From an uncultured Candidatus Melainabacteria bacterium (GTDB lineage Bacteria > Cyanobacteriota > Vampirovibrionia > Gastranaerophilales > Gastranaerophilaceae), in NCBI GenBank assembly GCA_947570135.1, contig CANOTP010000002.1, positions 1 to 64,000 on the forward strand: a stretch of 64,000 nt of DNA. The letters run 5' to 3'. Position 1 is the first letter of the stretch; the number at the start of each line of letters is the position of its first letter. The notes below the pieces were generated by a model. That model was not told the origin of the DNA, ran no database searches, and saw only the letters and a program-made list of their open reading frames with translations. A program made the translations under genes and the position numbers. Below, in pieces: positions 8,359 to 16,620 of the stretch.

Positions 8359-9690
8359 ATGACAACAAGTACAAACCAATTCTTAAAACCTATAACAACA
8401 AAGATTAATTCAAACGGGAATATTGAAATCGGCGGTTGTGATTTGGTTGAACTTGCAAAAAAATACGGCACACCACTGTATGTATTGGACGAAAAAACTA
8501 TCCGCTCAATTTGTAAAGATTACAAAAAATCATTCGAAAAATACCCGAAAATCCGTTTTATGTATGCATCAAAAGCTCTTTGCACAAGTGCTGTTGCAAG
8601 GATTTTAGATGATGAAGGTTTTGGGTTTGACACGGTATCCGCAGGCGAAATCTACACCGTATATAAATCAGGTGTTGATATGAAACATGTTCTTTTTAAC
8701 GGAAGCAACAAAGGTTACGAAGAACTTGAATTAGCCGTAAAACTTGGTGTAGGCAGAATTTCTGTTGATAATTTTCTTGAACTTGACATATTAAATGAAG
8801 TTGCACAAAAAGCCAATCAAACAGCAGATATTTTGTTAAGAGTAACCCCGGGAATTGAATGCCATACCCACGAATACATCAAAACAGGACATCTTGATTC
8901 AAAATTCGGATTTGACCTAACCCAAATTGATGAAGCACTTGACCTTATCTTTAACAAATATAAGAACCTTCAACTTCACGGTCTACATGCTCATATCGGT
9001 TCTCAAATCTTTGAAACAAGTATATATCCTGATGAAATCGATATACTTGCCCGTGAAATTTCAAGAATTAATTACACATATAATGTTAAGTTAAACGAAA
9101 TCAATATTGGCGGAGGAATCGGCGTAAAATATACCGAAAATGATTTACCGCCTTCAACATACGAAATCGGACAACTTGTGATTGAAAAATTAACCGAAGC
9201 AATAAATAAATATAATATCGAACCTCCGACAATAATAATGGAACCCGGCAGAAGTATAATTTCAACAGCAGGAGTAACATTATATACCGTCGGCAGTACA
9301 AAACAAATTCCTTATGGTACAAAATACGTTGCAATAGACGGCGGAATGGCAGATAATCCGCGTCCTTCAATGTATCAAGCCGAATACAGTGCAGAAATTG
9401 CAAACAAAAAAGAGACAGATAAAGTTGAAAAAATTACAATAGCAGGCAGATACTGCGAATCAGGCGATGTTTTAATAAAACATATTGAAATGCCGAAACT
9501 TGAAAAAGGTGACATCCTTTGTATTTACAATACTGGAGCATATAACTACTCAATGTCTTCTAATTATAACCGAGTTCAAAGACCTGCAATGGTTCTTGTC
9601 AACGAAGGTGAATCTGAAATTATTATAAAAAGAGAAAATCTTGATGATTTGATTGCGCACGATATAATTCCTGACAGGTTGAAAAAATGA
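8359..9690 (+). CDS. lysA: Diaminopimelate decarboxylase
   Basis: This PLP enzyme converts meso-diaminopimelate to L-lysine, the last step of lysine synthesis. The PLP-binding lysine is in the MYASKALC segment (Lys72). The glycine-rich phosphate-binding loop INIGGGIG, the EPGRSI segment and the CESGDV active-site motif are all present. At 443 residues it has normal length. The ribosome site AGGAGAGAG is strong. The stop overlaps the start of the next gene by 4 bases (ATGA), so it heads an operon with cdaA. Confidence 0.96.
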   Translation: MTTSTNQFLKPITTKINSNGNIEIGGCDLVELAKKYGTPLYVLDEKTIRSICKDYKKSFEKYPKIRFMYASKALCTSAVARILDDEGFGFDTVSAGEIYTVYKSGVDMKHVLFNGSNKGYEELELAVKLGVGRISVDNFLELDILNEVAQKANQTADILLRVTPGIECHTHEYIKTGHLDSKFGFDLTQIDEALDLIFNKYKNLQLHGLHAHIGSQIFETSIYPDEIDILAREISRINYTYNVKLNEINIGGGIGVKYTENDLPPSTYEIGQLVIEKLTEAINKYNIEPPTIIMEPGRSIISTAGVTLYTVGSTKQIPYGTKYVAIDGGMADNPRPSMYQAEYSAEIANKKETDKVEKITIAGRYCESGDVLIKHIEMPKLEKGDILCIYNTGAYNYSMSSNYNRVQRPAMVLVNEGESEIIIKRENLDDLIAHDIIPDRLKK

Positions 9691-10592
9691 TAGATGAAAT
9701 TTTAATTTTATTGCAAAACTTAATAGGCAGTTGGCATATTTATATTAAAGATACTTTCGGCTGGAAAAATATCTTTGAAGTATGTATTATTGCCGCTATT
9801 TTAATCGTTTTTTACAGGAAATTTATTAAAAATACACACTCTGAAAAATTTGTTAAAGGCGCATTTGTACTTGTAATTTTATGGATTATAAGTGAGATTC
9901 TGGTTGCCGTTGATTTAAATATCTTAGGCGTATTCCTGCGCTCAATTGTAACTCTTGTTGCTCTGAGTTTAATCGTAATCTTCCAGCCTGAATTGAGAAG
10001 ATTTTTAGGTTATCTCGGACAAATCGATTTTTTTAAACGTCTTTTTGAAAACGACAAGAAAAAAGAGGCTGATAAAACAATTGACGTTATTAAAGAAATT
10101 ATAGAAGCAGTAAAATATCTTTCAAAATCACATACAGGTGCTCTAATCGTATTCCAAAACGACTTAAGCAACACCTACCACGATGTCGGAACAATACTAA
10201 ATGCCGACGTTTCAACAGAACTTTTACTGACAATATTCCACGTAAATACCCCGCTTCACGATGGTGCGGTTGTAATAAGCGGAACAAAAATTATATCAGC
10301 AGGTGTTCTTTTACCGCTAACTGATGACCCGAAATTAAGTTGGAAATACGGAACCCGCCACAGAGCAGCTATCGGAATGACAGAATCAAGTAACGCAGCT
10401 TGCCTTGTAGTTTCTGAGGAAACAGGAGATGTTTCGGTTACATTGGACGGAACACTGAAAAAATACGATGATATCCCGACTTTAAAAGCCGATTTGGAAA
10501 ACATTTTAGGATACAAAAAAACAAAAGAAACAGAGAAAAAATCCATTTTTAACCTGGAAAACCTCATCACAATTAAAAAGGACAGGAAATAA
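9687..10592 (+). CDS. cdaA: Membrane diadenylate cyclase CdaA (c-di-AMP synthase)
   Basis: This enzyme makes the second messenger c-di-AMP from two ATP. It has three N-terminal membrane helices (about residues 27-45, 54-74 and 77-100), then a DisA_N catalytic domain. The domain carries the diagnostic DGA (HDGAVVISG) and RHR (GTRHRAAIGMTE) motifs, so it looks catalytically intact. The arrangement matches the CdaA class (302-residue type) and not DisA. It is translationally coupled to lysA by a 4-base overlap. The usual partners cdaR and glmM are not adjacent, which is unlike Firmicutes. Confidence 0.95.
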   Translation: MIDEILILLQNLIGSWHIYIKDTFGWKNIFEVCIIAAILIVFYRKFIKNTHSEKFVKGAFVLVILWIISEILVAVDLNILGVFLRSIVTLVALSLIVIFQPELRRFLGYLGQIDFFKRLFENDKKKEADKTIDVIKEIIEAVKYLSKSHTGALIVFQNDLSNTYHDVGTILNADVSTELLLTIFHVNTPLHDGAVVISGTKIISAGVLLPLTDDPKLSWKYGTRHRAAIGMTESSNAACLVVSEETGDVSVTLDGTLKKYDDIPTLKADLENILGYKKTKETEKKSIFNLENLITIKKDRK

Positions 10593-10597
10593 CAATT

Positions 10598-11452
10598 ATG
10601 CAAAAAGAATTTTTGCTCAAACTTTTTAAAAATTTAATATTCATGACGCTTGGTGCTATAATCGCAGGCTTTGCTCTGGAAGCTTTTTTGGTTCCGCATG
10701 AAGTAATCGACGGCGGAATTATCGGTATTTCAATGATTATAAGTCATATTACAAAATGGAACTTGGGACTGCTGATTATACTTTTAAACCTACCGTTTAT
10801 TTTACTTGCGTTCAAAAAAATGGGGGCACTTTTTGTAATCCTTACAGCTTATGCAAACATAATTCTTGCATTGTCATTAAACTTTTTTCACAGCTATAAA
10901 GTCACGGATGACATCTTATTATCAACCGTTTTTGGCGGTATAGTTCTTGGAACAGGAGTTGGATTAATCCTCAAAAACGAAGCTTCTTTAGACGGAACGG
11001 AAATTTTATCGCTATTGGTTTCTAAAAAATTCGGATTTTCTGTCGGTGAGTTTATCATGGGAATAAACTTGTTTATTTATTTGGTGGCAGGAAAAGTTTT
11101 CGGCTGGGAAAGTGCTATGTATTCAATCCTGACATACTTTATAGCCTCAAAAGTTATTGATATTGTAATGGAAGGTATGAACAGTTCAAAATCAGTAAGA
11201 ATAATAAGCGACAACACCCGCGAAATAGGCAATGCTTTAATTGAAAAACTTGACATAAGTGTTACATATCTGAAAGGTGTCGGCGGATACTCCGGACTTG
11301 AAAAAGATATCATTTACTGCGTAATTTCAAGACTTGAATTGCCGAAAATGATTGAAATAGCAAAAGAAATCGACCCGAATGCTTTTGTATCGGTTGTAGA
11401 TGTTCACGAAACTTACGGCGGAAGATTCAGAAAAAAAGTTGATAAAATTTAA
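10598..11452 (+). CDS. YitT family membrane protein
   Basis: This is an integral membrane protein of the YitT (DUF161) family, with about five or six hydrophobic segments in the first 190 residues. These include FMTLGAIIAGFALEAFLVPH, followed by the family-typical IDGGIIGISMII. A cytoplasmic DUF2179 domain (about 200-280, KSVRIISDNTREIGNALIEK onward) completes the fold. The function of the family is not settled. It begins 5 bases after cdaA and has its own AGGA ribosome site. Its place after the c-di-AMP cyclase is suggestive of a link but proves nothing. Confidence 0.85.
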   Translation: MQKEFLLKLFKNLIFMTLGAIIAGFALEAFLVPHEVIDGGIIGISMIISHITKWNLGLLIILLNLPFILLAFKKMGALFVILTAYANIILALSLNFFHSYKVTDDILLSTVFGGIVLGTGVGLILKNEASLDGTEILSLLVSKKFGFSVGEFIMGINLFIYLVAGKVFGWESAMYSILTYFIASKVIDIVMEGMNSSKSVRIISDNTREIGNALIEKLDISVTYLKGVGGYSGLEKDIIYCVISRLELPKMIEIAKEIDPNAFVSVVDVHETYGGRFRKKVDKI

Positions 11453-11504
11453 AAAATAATATATACTTGATTTAAAGAAAGAGAGAAATAAGGATAGATA
11501 AATT

Positions 11505-11852
11505 ATGGCAAAACACAGTGATACGGTTCCAATAGAAGTAACAATTCTGACAGCAGATCATGATATTAAAGGTGTTGTTCACGTTTCAAAATACACAAAC
11601 ACAAATCGTGAATTAACAGATTTGTTAAACGATAAAGAAAGACGCTTTCTTGCCGTAACAAACGCTGAAATTTATCCTCGCACAGGTAACACTTCACCAA
11701 GAAGATATAATTTCTTAGAAATCCACATGGATTATGTACTTATGGTTCACCCTACAAGTCAAGCCGTGTTTAAAGATTCAGGTAAAACTCAGGAAGATAT
11801 TGCAAGATTCAGAGATTTAAGACTGAAACTTAACCAAACAAAACCATTCTAG
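11505..11852 (+). CDS. Small conserved protein of unknown function, 115 residues
   Basis: This is a soluble, beta-rich looking protein with no signal peptide or membrane segment. The segment around residues 10-30 (VEVTIL-like, then DIKGVVHVSK) and the later NFLEIHMDYVLMVHP resemble small conserved proteins of cyanobacteria-like genomes, of the type annotated as domains of unknown function. I cannot name a role. It follows the YitT gene by 52 bases with an AAGGA-like ribosome site and may be the last gene of the lysA operon. Confidence 0.7.
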   Translation: MAKHSDTVPIEVTILTADHDIKGVVHVSKYTNTNRELTDLLNDKERRFLAVTNAEIYPRTGNTSPRRYNFLEIHMDYVLMVHPTSQAVFKDSGKTQEDIARFRDLRLKLNQTKPF

Positions 11853-11860
11853 GGGGTAAA

Positions 11861-11960
11861 TATTGTCATTCCGTACCTGACACGGAATCTGTTAATATTG
11901 ATTTTTCCCGCAAGGAGTTTTTATTATCACTGATAGATGCTGAATCAAGTTCAGCAGGAC
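11861..11960. repeat. Two copies of a dispersed palindromic repeat
   Basis: Copy 1 has ATTCCGT at 11868-11874 paired with ACGGAAT at 11882-11888, preceded by GTC. Copy 2 has GCTGAA at 11939-11944 paired with TTCAGC at 11950-11955 around a TCAAG loop. Both match the pattern GTCATTC(C/T)G..CTTGA..C(A/G)GAATC seen again at 40193-40292. The gap between the two genes here is almost entirely these elements. Confidence 0.6.
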
Positions 11961-11971
11961 AGATTTACATC

Positions 11972-12000
11972 TTGAAATATGTCCAAAAAAGTTGTATAAT
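11972..12000 (+). promoter_or_regulatory. Promoter of the first pilin-like gene
   Basis: TTGAAA at 11972-11977 and TATAAT at 11995-12000 are separated by exactly 17 bases, a near-consensus sigma-70 promoter. It gives a leader of about 27 bases before the ATG at 12034. It probably drives the three tandem pilin-like genes. Confidence 0.75.
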
Positions 12001-12033
12001 TTGTATATACACAAAAAACAGGATTTTAAGAGT

Positions 12034-12663
12034 ATGAAAAAAGCCCTTACTATAGGTGAACTTTTAGTGACAATGGCAATTATCGGAGTAATCGCGGTTC
12101 TTGTTTTGCCAAGTTTTTTGAAAGATTATCATAATAAACTTTACGTTACACGGCTGAAAAAGGTTTACGAAATGGTTGAAATAGCCATAAACCAGGCATG
12201 TATAGATAATAACGTATCATATTTTTATCAAACACCGTATGGACAATTTGTTACCGGTGGAGGAAATCAACAAGCTTTTGTTGATAAATACTTCAAAAAA
12301 GCTCATAGCACAGGAGTTAATCCTTTTTCTGCTGCTTATAAAAATTTAAATGGCTCGGCTGCAATATCTCCAAGTAACTTGATAAACAGCGGTTGGGCAA
12401 AACTTCAAGGCGGAGAAGCTATACACTTTTTCTGTAGTTGGTCAAAACGTTGTGTAATAAGAGTTGATATAAATTCAACAGATGGACCAAATATTATGGG
12501 AAGAGATTTTTTCACAATTGCAGTTGATACACATACAAATAAATTAGGCGGAATATATAATAGCACAGGTGCTACTTATAAACCTGAAAATTGCGGATCC
12601 GAGGATTACGGTTACGGCTGCTTAGAACGACTGATTCAAGACAACTGGGAAATGAAATATTAA
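12034..12663 (+). CDS. Type IV pilin-like protein 1 of tandem trio, 209 residues
   Basis: The N-terminus MKKALTIGELLVTMAIIGV is a prepilin leader plus hydrophobic helix with the conserved Glu at +5. The residue before the presumed cut is Ala, not the usual Gly. The frame extends 14 codons upstream to 11992, but that start lies on the -10 box, so the ATG at 12034 is chosen. The globular part has paired cysteines. It also has the motif DINSTDGPNIMGRDFF, like the calcium-binding loop of GspG-type pseudopilins. It ends CG..GCLERLIQDNWEMKY. It heads three co-directional paralogues. It could be a minor pilin or a type II secretion pseudopilin. Confidence 0.85.
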   Translation: MKKALTIGELLVTMAIIGVIAVLVLPSFLKDYHNKLYVTRLKKVYEMVEIAINQACIDNNVSYFYQTPYGQFVTGGGNQQAFVDKYFKKAHSTGVNPFSAAYKNLNGSAAISPSNLINSGWAKLQGGEAIHFFCSWSKRCVIRVDINSTDGPNIMGRDFFTIAVDTHTNKLGGIYNSTGATYKPENCGSEDYGYGCLERLIQDNWEMKY

Positions 12664-12678
12664 GGAAGGATTTATATA

Positions 12679-13377
12679 ATGAAACACGGCTTTACTTTAT
12701 CTGAAATTTTAATAACACTGGGCATTGTCGGAGTTGTTGCGGTTTTAACTGTTCCGTCGGTTATGAAAAACTACAGAAACAGAATGTATGTAGCTCAACT
12801 TCAAAAAATCTACGCTCAAATTAATGATGCAGCCCAAGCAATTATGAATGATGAACATGTTGACAATTTCTATGAAACATCAGCTATATCCAAAAATGTC
12901 TGCACAACATCGGGTGAAGGTTCAGACAAAAAAACAACCTGTACAACAGCAGGAAATGAATACTTTTTAACAACTTATTTTAAAACCATTAAAAAAAATT
13001 GTGCTATAGGCAATAACAAATGTGTAGGAACATCATATACAAATCTTAACGGTACAAATGTCGGCTCAACAGGCAATTATTGCATACAAACAGTTAATGG
13101 TGCAACCGTTTGCAGTTCTTATAATCCGAATAATTCGGTACTAAGTATTACGGTAGATGTTAATGGTCCTGCAGAGCCAAATATTGCAGGACGTGACCTG
13201 TTTGCTATGGATATAAAAACAGATGCCTCTATATCTGATTTTAACAGCGGGTCAAATCAACCACAAGTACCAGGTGCAAGTGCAGCAACTTGTGGTATAG
13301 GTGACGAAAGTGTTAATAATGCTGCAGCAGGCTGCTTGACCTCTATTATTGAAGCAGGCTGGAAAATGGAATACTAG
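12679..13377 (+). CDS. Type IV pilin-like protein 2 of tandem trio, 232 residues
   Basis: This has a classic class III-like leader, MKHG followed by FTLSEILITLGIVGVVAV, with Gly at -1 and Glu at +5. A prepilin peptidase should therefore cut it normally. The body carries the shared DVNGPAEPNIAGRDLF loop and ends GCLTSIIEAGWKMEY. It also has extra Cys pairs (NVCTTS.., CAIGNNKC). AAGGAAGG lies 8 bases upstream of the ATG, and the gene follows pilin 1 by 15 bases. The paralogy with its neighbours suggests tandem duplication followed by divergence of the surface part. Confidence 0.88.
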   Translation: MKHGFTLSEILITLGIVGVVAVLTVPSVMKNYRNRMYVAQLQKIYAQINDAAQAIMNDEHVDNFYETSAISKNVCTTSGEGSDKKTTCTTAGNEYFLTTYFKTIKKNCAIGNNKCVGTSYTNLNGTNVGSTGNYCIQTVNGATVCSSYNPNNSVLSITVDVNGPAEPNIAGRDLFAMDIKTDASISDFNSGSNQPQVPGASAATCGIGDESVNNAAAGCLTSIIEAGWKMEY

Positions 13378-13385
13378 AGGTAAAA

Positions 13386-14051
13386 ATGATGAAAAAAGCC
13401 TTTACACTATCAGAAGTTTTAATAACATTAAGCATAATCGGTGTTGTTGCGGCACTAACAATCCCAACTGTTGTTAAAAACTACCGTTACAAAATGTATG
13501 CATCTCAGCTTCAAAAAACATATTCTCAACTTCAAACTGCCACAAAATCAGTTATGGAAGATGAGATGACAAATAATTTTTACCAAACAACAGCAGGAGT
13601 TAAAAACGCCCCCGGTGATTGCTCAAAAGGTCCATGCTATTTTGCTAAAAAATATTTAAAAACAGCTATGGAAGATTGCGGTTATACAAGCAGTAAAAAA
13701 TGTGTTGCAGATAATTATGTAACTTTAAACGGTACAAGGGCAGGTCGTCTTATTCCAAACGTGAATACTACATATTGTATTCAAACTATCAATGGTGCAA
13801 CCGTTTGTTTTATGAATAATGAATGGACAAATTCCCGTACAAGAATTACAATTGACGTAAACGGTCCTGAACCTCCAAATACTGTAGGGTTAGATGCTTT
13901 TATAATGAATATTAACACAGACGGAACTTTTTATGATTGGGGTGAGCCTGAGGATTGTGGTAATGGAACATCGACAATAGAAGACATTTGCAGTCATGCT
14001 CCGGGTTGCTTAAATAAAGTTATTAAAAATAATTGGGTAATTAAAGACTAA
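13386..14051 (+). CDS. Type IV pilin-like protein 3 of tandem trio, 221 residues
   Basis: The leader reads M(M)KKA-FTLSEVLITLSIIGVVAA, with Ala instead of Gly before the cut and Glu at +5. Two ATGs stand in tandem (13386 and 13389). The AGAGG ribosome site, which overlaps the stop of pilin 2, suits either. The body has the calcium-loop-like DVNGPEPPNTVGLDAF and the C-terminal CLNKVIKNNWVIKD. In the middle, FAKKYLKTAMEDCGYTSSKKC parallels pilin 2. It is probably co-transcribed with the two genes before it. No pilus assembly genes (pilB, pilC, pilD) are in the window. Confidence 0.87.
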   Translation: MMKKAFTLSEVLITLSIIGVVAALTIPTVVKNYRYKMYASQLQKTYSQLQTATKSVMEDEMTNNFYQTTAGVKNAPGDCSKGPCYFAKKYLKTAMEDCGYTSSKKCVADNYVTLNGTRAGRLIPNVNTTYCIQTINGATVCFMNNEWTNSRTRITIDVNGPEPPNTVGLDAFIMNINTDGTFYDWGEPEDCGNGTSTIEDICSHAPGCLNKVIKNNWVIKD

Positions 14052-14056
14052 AACAT

Positions 14057-14085
14057 TTGCGTTAGTTTTTTGTTTAATATAGAAT
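14057..14085 (+). promoter_or_regulatory. Promoter of tpiA
   Basis: TTGCGT at 14057-14062 and TAGAAT at 14080-14085 are spaced by 17 bases. The strong AAGGAG ribosome site at 14111-14116 and the ATG at 14125 follow. It starts a few bases after the last pilin stop, so tpiA is an independent unit. Confidence 0.65.
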
Positions 14086-14124
14086 ACATTTATAAAAAGT
14101 GATATTTATAAAGGAGATTCTATT

Positions 14125-14919
14125 ATGTCAAGAAAACCAATTATTGCAGGAAACTGGAAAATGAACCTTCTTCAAAGTGAGTCAAAAGCACTGTTTGAAG
14201 GTATCAAATCATTTGTATCAAACTACAGTGCAACACAACTTCCTACAGTTGTAATTGCTCCTGTATTTACATCATTAAACCAAGTATCATCAATCGCTTG
14301 TGATTGTGGATGCGAAGGTACAAGATTATCAGTTGCGGGTCAAAACTGCCATTGGGAATCATCAGGCGCTTTTACAGGTGAAATTTCTGTTGAAATGTTA
14401 AAAGATGCAGGATGTTCTTATGTTATCATCGGTCACTCTGAAAGAAGACAATACTTCTCAGAAACAGATGAAATGATTAACAAAAAAGCTAAAGCTATTT
14501 TAGCCGGCGGATTAATCCCAATCATCTGCTGCGGTGAATCTTTAGAACAAAGAGAATCAGGTGTAACAGATTCTTGGATTGCATCACAAATCAGAGCTGC
14601 GTTATCAGACATCTCATCAGAAGATGTAGCAAAATCAGTTATCGCATACGAACCAATCTGGGCAATCGGTACAGGTAAATCTTGCGACGCTGAAGAAGCA
14701 AACCGTGTAATCAAAATGATTAGAGGCGTTGTTGCTGAAGTTGCAGGAAGTTCTGCCGCTGATTCTATCAGAATCCTTTACGGCGGTTCTGTAAAACCTT
14801 CAACAATCGAAGAACAAATGTCAAAATCAGACATCGACGGTGCTTTAATCGGCGGAGCTTCACTAAAAGCAGAAAGCTTTAACGAAATCATTGAAAAAAC
14901 AATGAAAGTTGCTGTTTAA
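14125..14919 (+). CDS. tpiA: Triosephosphate isomerase
   Basis: This enzyme interconverts dihydroxyacetone phosphate and glyceraldehyde 3-phosphate in glycolysis. It is a complete TIM barrel of 264 residues. Substrate-binding Asn and Lys are in AGNWKMN, the catalytic His in VIIGHSERR and the catalytic Glu in AYEPIWAIGTGK. The phosphate loop is LYGGSVKP and GALIGGASL. An unusual CDCGCEG insert near residue 55 adds cysteines not seen in most family members. It has its own promoter and a strong hairpin terminator. Confidence 0.98.
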   Translation: MSRKPIIAGNWKMNLLQSESKALFEGIKSFVSNYSATQLPTVVIAPVFTSLNQVSSIACDCGCEGTRLSVAGQNCHWESSGAFTGEISVEMLKDAGCSYVIIGHSERRQYFSETDEMINKKAKAILAGGLIPIICCGESLEQRESGVTDSWIASQIRAALSDISSEDVAKSVIAYEPIWAIGTGKSCDAEEANRVIKMIRGVVAEVAGSSAADSIRILYGGSVKPSTIEEQMSKSDIDGALIGGASLKAESFNEIIEKTMKVAV

Positions 14920-14944
14920 TATAAAAAATTTGATTGACAATCGA

Positions 14945-14980
14945 AAAAAGACCCGAATTTTCAATTCGGGTCTTTTTATT
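14945..14980 (+). terminator. Rho-independent terminator after tpiA
   Basis: A perfect 10-base stem (GACCCGAATT at 14950-14959, AATTCGGGTC at 14963-14972) with a 3-base loop is extended by A5/T5 on the flanks. It ends in a T-run at 14973-14977. It separates tpiA from rsmD. Confidence 0.92.
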
Positions 14981-14993
14981 GTAAGATTTAACT

Positions 14994-15533
14994 ATGAACA
15001 TAACAGCAGGAAAATACAAAGGACAAAAAATTACGGCTCCTGATAAAAATATAACCCGTCCTACGCTTTCAAAGGTTAGAATGAGTGTGTTTAATACCTT
15101 ACAAGCTATTGTTGATTTTGAAGGTGCAAGTTTTCTTGACATGTACGCAGGCTCGGGAATTATGGGACTTGAAGCCTTATCTCGAGGGTTTTCAAAAGTT
15201 GTTTCCATTGAAAAAAACAAAAAAGTTTATAATGTTATTAAATCTAACTTCAAAAAATACGAAAAAGATAACGATTTAAAACTTATCTTAGGTGACAGTT
15301 TAAAAATTTGCGAAAAAATAAATGAAAAATTTAATATTATCTATATTGATCCGCCGTATTTTTCAGGGATTTATGAGGCAAGCCTCTGCGCTGTTTCTAA
15401 TATTGCAAACGGAATAATAATACTTGAACACGTTACAGAAGTTGATTTATCAAACTATAATGTGCTCAAACAAAAAAAGTACGGCGATAAATTTATTACG
15501 TTTATTATAAAAGACAAAGAAAAAAGGCGCTGA
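14994..15533 (+). CDS. rsmD: 16S rRNA (guanine-N2-966)-methyltransferase
   Basis: This is an S-adenosylmethionine-dependent enzyme that methylates G966 of 16S rRNA during 30S assembly. It starts MNITAGKYKGQKI, as is usual for the family. It has the RPTLSKVRMSVFNTL signature, the SAM-binding FLDMYAGSGIMGLEALSRG, and the catalytic DPPY in IYIDPPYFSG. At 179 residues it has typical length. No ribosome site is obvious. The start lies 14 bases after the tpiA terminator, so its own promoter must be within or upstream of the hairpin, or the message has a very short leader. Confidence 0.93.
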   Translation: MNITAGKYKGQKITAPDKNITRPTLSKVRMSVFNTLQAIVDFEGASFLDMYAGSGIMGLEALSRGFSKVVSIEKNKKVYNVIKSNFKKYEKDNDLKLILGDSLKICEKINEKFNIIYIDPPYFSGIYEASLCAVSNIANGIIILEHVTEVDLSNYNVLKQKKYGDKFITFIIKDKEKRR

Positions 15534-15712
15534 AAAGTATTCAGCACCCAAGATTGATTATGATGGATGATTCGATTTTATTTTCCCCTAAAAATTTATT
15601 CCCCAATCGGTTTGAAGTATAATTTTGTTTTTGTTTTTCCCGTGTGTTTTAAATATCCCTTACATATATATAAACAATTTTTCTTATTAAAAATTGCCAT
15701 AATTATTATATA
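15534..15712. other. Gap between convergent rsmD and the HD-domain gene
   Basis: An imperfect hairpin spans the rsmD stop (GGCGCTGAA at 15526-15534 with TTCAGCACC at 15540-15548, one mismatch). It lacks a T-run, so it is at best a weak terminator. The rest is AT-rich with T-runs. A 62-codon open frame at 15567-15755 has no ribosome site and a composition unlike that of neighbouring proteins. Confidence 0.4.
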
Positions 15713-16489
15713 TTACTTAACATTTGTTAACATTTCAGCAGAACCTGCACTATGAACTGCATTTACAAGTGAATTAAATAAAAACGGATGAATTTTACCC
15801 GAATTAACTTCGCTGCGAATTATTGTTAACGCTTTTTCAGGAGAATACTCTTCTTTATAAACACGTTTTTCGGTTAATGCCGCATATTTATCGGCAAGAT
15901 TCAGCACCTGCAAGTTAATATCAGGGACAAATCCGTTTTTATTAGAAATATTGTGATGATTTCTGACCAAATTCAAAACATCCTCATCAACCCCTGAGTT
16001 TTTCAAAAGCTGATACCCGAGTTCTGAATGTAAATCCATAATCTTATGTTCATCGGATGTTAATGAACTGTTTTTGTTCAACACCTCGGTCGGAATAAGA
16101 ACTTTACCGAAATCATGCAGCAATGCACCTTCTTTTAAAGTTTTAATATTAACTTTTTGTTTTAGAGCAGGAGGAAGATTTTTTACAATATCCGCTGCAA
16201 CATTCTGAGTATCCTGACAGTGACCGTTTTTCAGTTCTTGCAGTTCTTTCATATTCAAACGCACAGGAATATTATGTTCTGATAAAATCTTCTTCACCTC
16301 AGGATTAGACGAAATCATCTTACGAACTTCCGTTTCATCAAAAAATCTCGTAACAGAATTGTTTTGGAAAGCGTCTTTTATAAGGTTTTGCCCAAAATTA
16401 ACTTTCCCGTTACTTCTGCTATTAAATTGTATATTTGAAACGAACGGCATTAAGCGCAGTCCGTTGTTAATCGTATTGATTTCCACCAA
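15713..16489 (-). CDS. HD-domain protein with N-terminal VNFG motif, degenerate HD-GYP type
   Basis: Residues about 110-230 form an HD phosphohydrolase-like domain. GALLHDFGKVLIP keeps the His-Asp pair, and the later H of DLHSELGYQLL and the RNHH pair are present. The LADKYAALTEKRVYKEE segment matches the part of HD-GYP domains that follows GYP. The GYP signature itself is lost (HHNISNKNGFVPD). The protein could still bind metal and cleave a phosphodiester, but c-di-GMP as substrate is uncertain. The first 40 residues carry a polar peptide ending KVNFGQNL, which resembles the start of other proteins here. It is a single gene, convergent with rsmD and divergent from panE. Confidence 0.8.
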   Translation of the reverse strand: MVEINTINNGLRLMPFVSNIQFNSRSNGKVNFGQNLIKDAFQNNSVTRFFDETEVRKMISSNPEVKKILSEHNIPVRLNMKELQELKNGHCQDTQNVAADIVKNLPPALKQKVNIKTLKEGALLHDFGKVLIPTEVLNKNSSLTSDEHKIMDLHSELGYQLLKNSGVDEDVLNLVRNHHNISNKNGFVPDINLQVLNLADKYAALTEKRVYKEEYSPEKALTIIRSEVNSGKIHPFLFNSLVNAVHSAGSAEMLTNVK

Positions 16490-16605
16490 CTAACCACACA
16501 CCAAATTAATCTACTACTACTTATTCTTATAAAGTATTTTTTTTAGTAGAAATTGCGTAAAATTAAAAATTTGTAAAAAAAGTTAATATAAACTTTTTCA
16601 CGTGT

Positions 16606-16620
16606 TAAAATAATTTTGTT
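16606..16620 (+). promoter_or_regulatory. Candidate -10 box immediately ahead of panE
   Basis: TAAAAT at 16606-16611 ends 9 bases before the ATG at 16621, and there is no ribosome site between. Transcription would start about 2 bases before the start codon, giving a nearly leaderless message. The -35 is weak (TTAATA-like). Confidence 0.4.

Noticed and set aside
15526-15548. Terminator after rsmD
   Set aside because: The stem has a C-A mismatch and no T-run follows.
15567-15755. 62-codon plus-strand open frame
   Set aside because: It has no ribosome site, a product of Ile/Phe/Tyr runs from AT-rich DNA, and overlaps the end of the HD gene.
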